A DNA stretch of 64,000 nt from Marinoscillum sp. (GTDB lineage: Bacteria; Bacteroidota; Bacteroidia; Cytophagales; Cyclobacteriaceae). Below are positions 39,065-45,624 of this stretch, in pieces. Position 1 is the stretch's first letter. Each line of letters opens with the position of its first letter. The stretch spans positions 1 through 64,000 of the forward strand of contig JAMWZA010000013.1 of NCBI GenBank assembly GCA_024305105.1, in the 5' to 3' direction. A program made the position numbers and the translations under genes. The notes under the pieces were generated by a model. The model did not search any database, was not told the origin of the DNA, and was given only the letters and a program-made list of their open reading frames with translations.

Positions 39065-40510
39065 TTAGGTTTGGTTTTGCTTATTAACCGGCAAGAGCAG
39101 GTCGAGTTTATTGACTTTGGTGTCTGGGAGTTTTCTCAGGGTTTCGGTGAGCCACTGTAGCGGTTCGATATCGTTGAGTTTACAGGTGCCAAAGAAAGAA
39201 TACATCATAGCTGCTTGCTGGGCGGCCTGATGTGAGCCGGCAAACAGGAAGTTTTTCCTACCCAGTGCCAATGGTCTGATTTTGTTTTCAACCGCATTGT
39301 TGTCAATAGCCCATTCTCCATTTTGGGTGTATGTAGTCAGTTGTGACCATAGTTTCAGGCTGTAGGCGATGGCTTTGTCTATGGCGCTTTTGGGCAGTAC
39401 CTGCCCGTATTGTTCTTCAAGCCATTCTTTGAAGTCTTTCAGTATGGGAGTAGCATCTTGCCCACGAAGCTCTTTGATCTTTTCTACAGGTACTTGATTT
39501 TCTTGGAAGTCTCGCTCCATGGCATAAAGCTTCTGGATTTCGACCAGGGCATGATTGGCCCGCTGAGGATCGTTTTCCATGGCGGCCTCAAATTTGCGAC
39601 GGGCATGGGCCATACAAGCGATATGTGTGATGCCTTCCCTGTTGGCAATAGCATTATACCCCGCATAACCATCAGTTTGCAAACATCCACTAAAACCATC
39701 GAGCATTGCCGTAGGGACAGACTTCCCCCTGGATGGGTCGTATTGAAAAACGACCATCCGCTCCTTAGGCATGTGATACACCCATTGATATCCTTTATGT
39801 GTACTGCCCGGTTTGTCTTTGCTTAGCACCGGGATGGGACTTTCGTCCGCCTGGATGTAATCGCTATCCCGAATCCGGCTCATCATCTCTGCATGGAGTG
39901 GCTCTAGCAACTTGCAGGTCTTGCGATACCACCCTGTAAGGGTCGATTCAGGGACTTTCATCCCTCCATCTCGCTTGAATATCTGTACCTGGCGGTAAAA
40001 CGGCAGGTGGTCGATGAATTTGCTGACCAGCAGATAAGCCAATAATGACGCTCCTGCATTGCCCCCCGGGATTACCTGCGAGGGAAGGTCAGCTACTTTG
40101 ATTTCATTGTCTTGCTTATAGACAGGTCTGACGGTCTTATGTACATATAGCTTGCCTGGGGTGTATTCAAGTACTTCAGTGACTTTCTCTCCGATTTTGA
40201 CACTATCCACACTGAGACCTTCCACCTCGATGGTTTCTTCCTCTCGTGGCAAGTGAGCGGGCAGTAGCAACCGTTTGGCTTTACCTTGTTTGCCTGATTT
40301 CTCACGCTGATAAGAAACCATCTGGGTATCGGGTTCGACCGTTTCTATTTCACCATCAAAGAGGCTTTGCTGGTCGGAATTTACAGGAGTGAAACGCTCT
40401 TTTTTACTCCCAAAAACCATCCGCTTCAGCTGAGCCAGTTCTTCTTTGAGGTAAAGGACTTCTTGTTCTAAGAAAGCGTTTCTTTTGAGTAATTCTTCCT
40501 GCGATTGCAC
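39065..40510 (-). CDS. tnpC: IS66 transposase TnpC
   Basis: A 481-residue transposase. An N-terminal leucine-rich coiled coil (LEQEVLYLKEELAQLKRMVFG) is followed by the zinc-finger-like region and the DDE core: YIQADESPIPV holds the first Asp, CLQTDGYAGYNAI the second and WAIDNNAVENKIRPLALGRKN the Glu. The end KNFLFAGSHQAAQQAAMMYSF is diagnostic of IS66. It appears intact. Confidence 0.95.
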   Translation of the reverse strand: MQSQEELLKRNAFLEQEVLYLKEELAQLKRMVFGSKKERFTPVNSDQQSLFDGEIETVEPDTQMVSYQREKSGKQGKAKRLLLPAHLPREEETIEVEGLSVDSVKIGEKVTEVLEYTPGKLYVHKTVRPVYKQDNEIKVADLPSQVIPGGNAGASLLAYLLVSKFIDHLPFYRQVQIFKRDGGMKVPESTLTGWYRKTCKLLEPLHAEMMSRIRDSDYIQADESPIPVLSKDKPGSTHKGYQWVYHMPKERMVVFQYDPSRGKSVPTAMLDGFSGCLQTDGYAGYNAIANREGITHIACMAHARRKFEAAMENDPQRANHALVEIQKLYAMERDFQENQVPVEKIKELRGQDATPILKDFKEWLEEQYGQVLPKSAIDKAIAYSLKLWSQLTTYTQNGEWAIDNNAVENKIRPLALGRKNFLFAGSHQAAQQAAMMYSFFGTCKLNDIEPLQWLTETLRKLPDTKVNKLDLLLPVNKQNQT

Positions 40511-40548
40511 ATGGTAAAATTACTTCAAAAAAATCCTTTAACCTGCTT

Positions 40549-40890
40549 TTAAGGTAGATTATAGCGTGTTTTTTTAACTATAGAATCAAGTTTGATCCCC
40601 TGAACAATCAACATGAGTTGGCTCCAGGTGATGCCTTCTGATTCGTTGCTTTCAGGGCGCTCAAATACACCTTTCTCCAGTCGCTTGTAGTAGAGTGAAA
40701 ACCCACCGTATTCCCAGTGCAGAAGTTTGATCAGGTTGCGATTTTTGTTCATAAACACATACACCGATCCATTCGTGGGATCATGTTTCATTTGCTCACC
40801 TACAAGGCCAGATAGCGAGTCGAACCCTTTGCGCATATCAGTAGGCTGACCATAGAGAAAATACCGATGGGCACTGGTCAGACTAAACAT
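40549..40890 (-). CDS. tnpB: IS66 accessory protein TnpB
   Basis: A 113-residue protein. RYFLYGQPTDMRKGFDSLS and VYVFMNKNRNLIKLLHWE are the IS66 Orf2 signature; the protein is required for transposition of IS66 elements. Its ATG shares one base with the end of tnpA. Confidence 0.93.
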   Translation of the reverse strand: MFSLTSAHRYFLYGQPTDMRKGFDSLSGLVGEQMKHDPTNGSVYVFMNKNRNLIKLLHWEYGGFSLYYKRLEKGVFERPESNESEGITWSQLMLIVQGIKLDSIVKKTRYNLP

Positions 40891-41174
40891 CAGATGAGAT
40901 GAATCAGTACCTTAATAGTGGTCATTGAGGCCTCGGATGATGGCAAATTGACCTGTACCCCGTTGGGGTAAATAATGGAAATACTAGATGAGGTGACCGG
41001 CTTTATTTCTGTAAAACCCTCAATGCTCCTTTGGGCGGATCTATATTGGGTACGCCAATAGCTGAAGGTGGCCAGACTAATGCCCCTGGATTTGCAAAAT
41101 GCTTCCCGATTCTCAGTACTCGATTCCCACTCTGATATGATGGGAAACATCTCCTCTTTGGTTTTTCGTGCCAT
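40890..41174 (-). CDS. tnpA: IS66 accessory protein TnpA
   Basis: A 94-residue helix-turn-helix protein of the IS66 Orf1 type. FCKSRGISLATFSYWRTQY is the DNA-recognition part, and the C-terminus SISIIYPNGVQVNLPSS is typical for the group. It directly precedes tnpB, with overlap. Confidence 0.85.
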   Translation of the reverse strand: MARKTKEEMFPIISEWESSTENREAFCKSRGISLATFSYWRTQYRSAQRSIEGFTEIKPVTSSSISIIYPNGVQVNLPSSEASMTTIKVLIHLI

Positions 41175-41240
41175 ATGCTTTTAGCACAAAGTGACCGAAC
41201 CTAATCCGCTTTTTCAATACGCCTAACGCCGTGGGGATAC

Positions 41241-41347
41241 GTATCACCAGAAGTTTTTATTATATATCCAGGTTTGAAATCCGATTGGGCATGAAGATGT
41301 TCAATGGATAATAAAAGACCTAATAGAATTAAATTTTTTAGTTTCAT
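41241..41347 (-). pseudogene. 5' fragment of an exported-protein gene cut by IS66
   Basis: The minus strand has an ATG at 41347 followed by a signal peptide (LILLGLLLSIEHLHAQ) and SDFKPGYIIKTSGDT. That wording (GYI.. SGDT) is a common start of exported proteins of Bacteroidota. The frame then runs into the IS66 end at 41240 and stops at 41201. No continuation of the gene was found left of the element, so the rest has been deleted. Confidence 0.7.
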
Positions 41348-41397
41348 GTTATTCGTACTTCTAGCTCATGTTTTTCTCTTTCACCGCCATGGTGCGT

Positions 41398-41449
41398 GTC
41401 TTCACGATCCATCCATGTTTCATTCGTGGGGACACGAACCGTGGCGAAA
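41398..41449. repeat. 52-bp direct repeat, copy A
   Basis: The sequence from GTCTTCACGATCC to GTGGCGAAA is nearly identical to 41676-41728 (differences at one base and at the AT/GGT position before TCGTGGGG). It lies 17 bases before the second 206-bp copy. Confidence 0.85.
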
Positions 41450-41466
41450 TAATTGAAGGTAACATC

Positions 41467-41672
41467 ATTATGCAACTCCTCTTGCACATAACCAATTACA
41501 GCATGCTGTGTCTAAATCTTAGGAATGTTAGAAACAGCATTTGATTCCTCCAAAATAACGGATTAAACCATCTAACACAAGCAAATCAAGAAATGGGAAA
41601 ACATACTGACCACTTCGGATTGTAAATCCTACTTCTCTTTTCTTCAGGGTAACATATCCCGAAGAGCTGGAG
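41467..41672. repeat. 206-bp exact direct repeat, copy 2
   Basis: Identical to 35883-36088. In this copy it is bracketed by the 52-53-bp repeats A and B, 17 and 3 bases away. Its minus-strand promoter-like pair is at 41551-41558 and 41578-41580 and reads toward the cut gene at 41347 and into the IS66 genes. Confidence 0.9.
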
Positions 41673-41675
41673 CCT

Positions 41676-41728
41676 GTCTTCACGATCCATCTATGTTTCG
41701 GTTCGTGGGGACACGAACCGTGGCGAAA
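41676..41728. repeat. 53-bp direct repeat, copy B, with hairpin
   Basis: Near-identical partner of copy A. It contains a perfect inverted repeat of nine base pairs, CGGTTCGTG and CACGAACCG, around a GGGA loop (41699-41720); copy A has lost part of the left arm. Confidence 0.85.
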
Positions 41729-41805
41729 AGATCAGTCTCAGCCATTCAAACAGCATTAAACTTATATAATGTTGTGCGTTAGTTTTCTTTCACCAAATCA
41801 CATGA

Positions 41806-42783
41806 TTACACTGAAATTGCCACATTACCAACCTTGTGTCCAAGTTCCACATATTTATGGGCGTTAACAATTTCCTTCAGCGGAAAAACCTTATCAACTA
41901 CCGGGTTGAAACAACCTTTTTCTGCAATTTCCTTTAAAAATATTAGGTCTTCTTTCTTCCAATAGAAATTGGATGAAACAACGATGACTTTTCTGCTTTT
42001 AAATAAAGAGCTAAAAATAGAAGCGAAAATATGTTGAACTCCAAATTCGGTTAACAAGTATTTCCCTTTTGGTTTTAGCAAGTTCATGCATGATTTCATG
42101 GTCGTTTTGCCAACTGTGTCAAAGATCAAGTCGTACTTTTCATTGCTTTGTGTGAAATCCTGTTTCATATAGTCAATCACACTATCTGCACCGATTGATT
42201 TTACCATAGTTAAATTTTTGGTGCTGCACACACCGGTAACATTCGTTTCAAAGTATTTTGCTAATTGAACCGCTGCTGTGCCAACTGAACCTGACGCTCC
42301 GTAGATCAACACCTTATTTCCTTTTTTGATTTTACCTTTTTTATTCAGGTAAGTTAATGCCGAAAGTGGACCGTTGACAATGCATGCTGATTCTTCAAAG
42401 GACAGGTTTTTTGGCTTAAAATGCATCAGGCCGTTTTCAGGTACACATTTATACTCAGCATAAGCACCGAAACTCAATCCCGTGTAGCCGAATACCTGAT
42501 CCCCAGCTTTATAATTCTTAACTGATTCGCCAACACTTTCGATTATCCCAGAGAACTCAACGCCCAAAACAGGGTTTTTAGGCTTTTTGAAACCAAACAT
42601 CAGCCCTACGGGAAGTTTCAGGAGAGGTGGATGATTAAACCCTCTCATCTTTGGATCTTCTGCTGTTACTGAAGTGGCATATATTCGTACAAGCACCTCA
42701 TTACTTTTAGGAGTTGGTTTTTCAGTTTCTGCTATTTGCAATACTTCCGGTTCTCCGTATCTCTTAAATACAACCGCTTTCAT
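41806..42783 (-). CDS. Zinc-independent NADPH:quinone oxidoreductase-like MDR protein
   Basis: 325 residues from the ATG that opens MKAVVFKRYGEPEVLQI; a longer start at 42825 would add a Cys-containing head with no support. It is a medium-chain dehydrogenase/reductase: GroES-like half with VLGVEFSGIIESVGESVKNYKAGDQVFG and a Rossmann half with VLIYGASGSVGTAAVQLAKYF. The structural and catalytic zinc ligands of true alcohol dehydrogenases are absent, as in quinone oxidoreductases. It lies 76 bases after the Crp/Fnr gene, likely in its operon. Confidence 0.85.
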   Translation of the reverse strand: MKAVVFKRYGEPEVLQIAETEKPTPKSNEVLVRIYATSVTAEDPKMRGFNHPPLLKLPVGLMFGFKKPKNPVLGVEFSGIIESVGESVKNYKAGDQVFGYTGLSFGAYAEYKCVPENGLMHFKPKNLSFEESACIVNGPLSALTYLNKKGKIKKGNKVLIYGASGSVGTAAVQLAKYFETNVTGVCSTKNLTMVKSIGADSVIDYMKQDFTQSNEKYDLIFDTVGKTTMKSCMNLLKPKGKYLLTEFGVQHIFASIFSSLFKSRKVIVVSSNFYWKKEDLIFLKEIAEKGCFNPVVDKVFPLKEIVNAHKYVELGHKVGNVAISV

Positions 42784-42859
42784 TTGAGGGACCATAGATT
42801 TTGCTTTTGGACAAAAGTAGAACACATCCTAAAGCAGAAATTTGACTCAAGTCAAATAA

Positions 42860-43435
42860 TCACCTTGAAGCGATTTTAGATCTGATTCTTGACAAGGTTT
42901 CCAAAGAAACGTTCAGATAGGATGCAATGATGGTTACTGGCAATAACTGAACAACCTTTGGTTCTTTTTCGAGCAGTTTCAAATATCTCTGGGAAGCATC
43001 TAAAGTTTGAAATTCCTTAAGCCTGTGCTCAAACCAAACAGCATAGTATTCTATGAACATTTTGTCCAGCATCATTACCTCAGAATAGGTGCTTTTTACT
43101 TTATGAAACTTACTGTAATCAATAATAGTTACTTCCAGTTCTGTCAATGCCTCTATGTACACATCTGCTGGTTTTCGCATGATATAGCTATCAAGAGATA
43201 CTGCCACATCATCATGAAAGTAAACTTCAGTTGTGATTTCCTTCTCATTGTGTTTATAAAATTTTCTGGCAACACCTTCTTTTACCAACAGATGTGATGT
43301 GCATATTTGTCCGGGTCTGAGCAGGTAGGATTCCTTGGAGAATTTCTTATCAAAAAAACCACCTTCCAATTCAGCAAGTATCTGGGGGTCTAAACGATTA
43401 GATAGATCTTTAATTCTCTTTATATATGGATTCAT
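42860..43435 (-). CDS. Crp/Fnr family transcriptional regulator
   Basis: A 191-residue regulator with a cyclic-nucleotide-binding-like beta-roll (LLRPGQICTSHLLVKEGVAR, EVYFHDDVAVSLDSYIMRKP, YIEALTELEVTIIDYSKF) and a short C-terminal winged helix (IIASYLNVSLETLSRIRSK). The classical cAMP phosphate-binding motif and the Fnr cysteines are absent, as is usual for the Bacteroidota single-domain Crp-like group. It probably regulates itself and the downstream oxidoreductase. Confidence 0.85.
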   Translation of the reverse strand: MNPYIKRIKDLSNRLDPQILAELEGGFFDKKFSKESYLLRPGQICTSHLLVKEGVARKFYKHNEKEITTEVYFHDDVAVSLDSYIMRKPADVYIEALTELEVTIIDYSKFHKVKSTYSEVMMLDKMFIEYYAVWFEHRLKEFQTLDASQRYLKLLEKEPKVVQLLPVTIIASYLNVSLETLSRIRSKIASR

Positions 43436-43568
43436 ATAATTTTAACTGTTCTATGAAATGAAGCCCAACATAGTCATATCAATACCAGAGTCATGATATT
43501 TTACATGCAATGATCTCCTATCCTTTTCTATTAACGATTAAATACGGATAGACCTGAAATCATTCGTC

Positions 43569-43598
43569 CAAAATAACGGAATATCGCACTAATCACAA
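43569..43598 (-). promoter_or_regulatory. Promoter for the Crp/Fnr gene
   Basis: On the minus strand TTG (43596-43598), then 19 bases, then TTATTTTG (43569-43576), a 7/8 match to TAnnTTTG, followed by GGA. The same arrangement, with the same spacing and the 14-base core around it, is found in the 206-bp repeats. It lies about 135 bases before the crp ATG. Confidence 0.5.
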
Positions 43599-43979
43599 GG
43601 AAGCTGTGGCAGCTTGCTGTCTGTCGACCAGACATTGGTGTTTTCTCAGTCAAGTATCCTACCTCCGGATCTAGTACTCCTATCTCCTCCGATAGCTATC
43701 GGAGTAAGAATCGCAGCGGAAGGCTCATGAGTTGCATATCCCAGGAAAAAATGACAGATCCGAACCCACCGATCAAAGCGCCCACCTCAGGAGTGATATA
43801 TCCCGAAAAAAAATGACATCTCCGGCCTTAGGAGTCACAGATGCCACTAAAAAACGACACCTCCCACTAAAGAAACCACATTTCACCAGCCATCAGCCAC
43901 ACCTCCCATGTTTCGCATACATAAACTTGTATTAACGCCACTTTATAAATGCGTACGCTCAGAATGTCAGGCTTAGTTT
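43599..43979. other. Gene-free stretch with three decayed repeat units
   Basis: 381 bases without a credible frame. Contains an 18-base palindrome CTCCGATAGCTATCGGAG at 43687-43704, and three imperfect copies of a unit of the form ATATCCC..AAAAAATGACA..TCC at about 43737, 43797 and 43848. Spacing is uneven (60 and 51) and copies diverge. Otherwise nothing was seen. Confidence 0.55.
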
Positions 43980-44303
43980 TTAATCAACAAATGTTTCTTT
44001 AAGGATACTCTTGACTTCTTTAATTTCGGGCTTTGATAGTCTTCCTAAAGGCTTGATGATTCTTTGTTTATCTATGGTCCGAATCTGATCGATAACAATC
44101 CAGCCCATTTTATTGTCGTGTTTAATTTCTACTCTAGTAGGATAATTCTTCGAACTTGTAGTCATGGGGGCTATAACAATTGTCCTTAGGTATTTATTCA
44201 TTTCATCTGGAGAAATCACAACACAAGGTCTGGTTTTCTGAATTTCACTTCCGATTGTAGGATTCACATTAACTAAAACGACTTCATACTGATTTATTTC
44301 CAT
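43980..44303 (-). CDS. mazF: MazF/PemK-type mRNA interferase toxin
   Basis: A 107-residue toxin. The family blocks are QYEVVLVNVNPTIGSEIQKTR with the catalytic Arg, PCVVISPDEMNKYL, and VIDQIRTIDKQRI with the conserved Thr. MazF toxins cut mRNA at short sequence motifs. It overlaps the antitoxin gene by 10 bases, typical of such pairs. No obvious damage is visible. Confidence 0.92.
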   Translation of the reverse strand: MEINQYEVVLVNVNPTIGSEIQKTRPCVVISPDEMNKYLRTIVIAPMTTSSKNYPTRVEIKHDNKMGWIVIDQIRTIDKQRIIKPLGRLSKPEIKEVKSILKETFVD

Positions 44304-44539
44304 TCGTTCAGATTTTCATCCTCGAATATGTCACTAAATAGCAAACTATCGTCTTTGTTGTCAGACATTTCTTTAAATGCCTTATCCCATCCTTTTCGAG
44401 GTTTTGAAATAGGTTTAATAATGATTTGCCCTTTTTCTAAGATCAGGTCTACCTTATCTTTAATATTATATTTTTCGATAATAGTCTTACTAAATCTTAT
44501 TCCTTTAGAATTACCTATCTGCACGACTGAAACCTCCAT
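44294..44539 (-). CDS. mazE: MazE-type antitoxin
   Basis: An 81-residue protein. The N-terminal AbrB/SpoVT-like swapped-hairpin DNA-binding part reads VSVVQIGNSKGIRFSKTI; the acidic C-terminal tail (DDSLLFSDIFEDENLNEW) would bind and block MazF. It autoregulates the pair, most likely through the palindrome just upstream. Confidence 0.9.
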   Translation of the reverse strand: MEVSVVQIGNSKGIRFSKTIIEKYNIKDKVDLILEKGQIIIKPISKPRKGWDKAFKEMSDNKDDSLLFSDIFEDENLNEWK

Positions 44540-44554
44540 AACATCATTTGTCTT

Positions 44555-44568
44555 TTTGTAATTACAAA
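44555..44568. promoter_or_regulatory. Palindromic operator candidate for mazEF
   Basis: A perfect 14-base palindrome TTTGTAATTACAAA lies 15 bases upstream of the mazE ATG. On the minus strand a -7-like TTACTTTG (7 of 8) overlaps its upstream end, so binding of MazE would cover the promoter. Confidence 0.5.
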
Positions 44569-44945
44569 GTAACTACTTGCTTTTGAGGGTTTGAAGGCGA
44601 AGTATTCTTATGGCGCTAAAGAACCTCTGAGCGCAGTGGATCGTGGCTAAGAATTACCGGATTCTAGAAAACTGAGTTCGATTTAAAAACAGCCCAAAAA
44701 CTGTCTTTTCGACCACAGGAGAAATCTTACTCTTAGTCAAAAGTAGGTTGAATAATCAACGATTTCTTATCGATTTAGGTAGATATCCCGGGCTGGGTGC
44801 CTCCACCTGGCCGGCAAAGGCAGGTTTTATTGCGATATGACCGAGTCGCGTAGACCGGGTCACGCTGACAGTTTTTAGGCTGTTGTGAATTCAATTTATC
44901 AATTGCTTTATCCAACTCAGGTTATAAGGAAATCAGCCTACTAAA
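44569..44945. other. Gene-free stretch between mazEF and the DUF3124 gene
   Basis: 377 bases. Contains the motif ATATCCCGG near 44785 that resembles the ATATCCC cores of the repeats at 43.7 kb, and an imperfect inverted repeat TGACC..GGTCA (44837-44861). No protein, RNA or site could be supported. Confidence 0.5.
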
Positions 44946-45458
44946 TCAGTGGACCCGAATCCCTCGAGAGGTAAACGAAATGCCCTGAGTACTCAACGTC
45001 GAAATCATCACTGCTTCGAAAAACGGCTCATTGGACTCGGTTTTGGCAATCCAATCAAACATAAAATTGGCACCGGAGCCTCCCTCCCGATCCACCTGGT
45101 CAATGACTATCTCCACAGTCTCCATGGGGGCAATGAAGATCATCTGATCAAAATACGATCGGATCAGGTTTCCGGCAGTATTGTAATATTCCGCATTGCG
45201 AACGTAAATGGTATCTGTTCTACTGGTATTTCGCATACTCACAGTAGCCGCCAAATCGTGTATGCGATGTTCTGATTCAGAGTAGATCTGAGAATATATT
45301 GGCAGATAGGTAGTTCCTTTTACTACCGAGTCCAATGGCTCCCTAGCAACGCTCCGTTTTTGCCAATTCACCGGATCAATCGAACTTATTTTTGGTTCTT
45401 CTTTGCAGCCTGTCAGCAGCAGTCCAAGGGAAATTAAGGAAAACAGAACATTCTTCAT
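44946..45458 (-). CDS. DUF3124 lipoprotein
   Basis: About 170 residues from the ATG that begins MKNVLFSLISLGLLLTGCKE, with a lipobox Cys in LLTGC. A four-codon longer start is possible. The domain is recognised by YLPIYSQIYSESEHRIHDLAATVSMRNTS and EREGGSGANFMFDWIAK-like text, which are hallmarks of DUF3124. Function unknown; periplasmic. Confidence 0.8.
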   Translation of the reverse strand: MKNVLFSLISLGLLLTGCKEEPKISSIDPVNWQKRSVAREPLDSVVKGTTYLPIYSQIYSESEHRIHDLAATVSMRNTSRTDTIYVRNAEYYNTAGNLIRSYFDQMIFIAPMETVEIVIDQVDREGGSGANFMFDWIAKTESNEPFFEAVMISTLSTQGISFTSRGIRVH

Positions 45459-45497
45459 ATCAAACACCATTCATGTAGTACATACGGATACTTCCTC

Positions 45498-45527
45498 CAA
45501 AGTAACAGAATACTCTTTACCGGACAA
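45498..45527 (-). promoter_or_regulatory. Promoter for the DUF3124 gene
   Basis: On the minus strand TTG (45525-45527), 19 bases, then TTACTTTG (45498-45505), followed by GGAGGAA. It has the same form as the promoter of the Crp/Fnr gene, and lies 40 bases before the ATG. Confidence 0.55.
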
Positions 45528-45624
45528 GTATTCACCTTTTTTGCCATGCATCACTTTTTGATGACCGGTTTGAAAAGTGTATGAATCGTTAGTAGCTTGA
45601 TCGTCCTAACAAAATCTAAACATC

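Larger units (their letters stand above)
39036..41240 (-). mobile_element. IS66-family insertion sequence
   Basis: The element has the three IS66 genes tnpA, tnpB and tnpC in order on the minus strand. Imperfect terminal inverted repeats were found: the left end 39036 begins GTATCCCTTCGGTCTTGGG and the right end, read inward from 41240, begins GTATCCCCACGGCGTTAGG. About 17 of the first 25 bases agree. No 8-bp target duplication is present next to these ends (ACTTTAAT against GTATCACC), so one flank seems to have been lost or rearranged. Confidence 0.85.
41348..41805. other. Gene-free repeat-bearing stretch
   Basis: 458 bases with no supportable gene. It contains a 52-bp repeat, the second 206-bp copy and a second 53-bp repeat in that order; the last 77 bases before the oxidoreductase stop show nothing. 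Confidence 0.6.

Noticed and set aside
43730-43880. Short repeated units considered as a CRISPR array
   Set aside because: Only three diverged units, uneven spacing, no identical repeats and no cas genes.
44837-44861. Imperfect inverted repeat TGACC..GGTCA
   Set aside because: Two mismatches in ten positions, no adjacent gene start, and no second copy seen.
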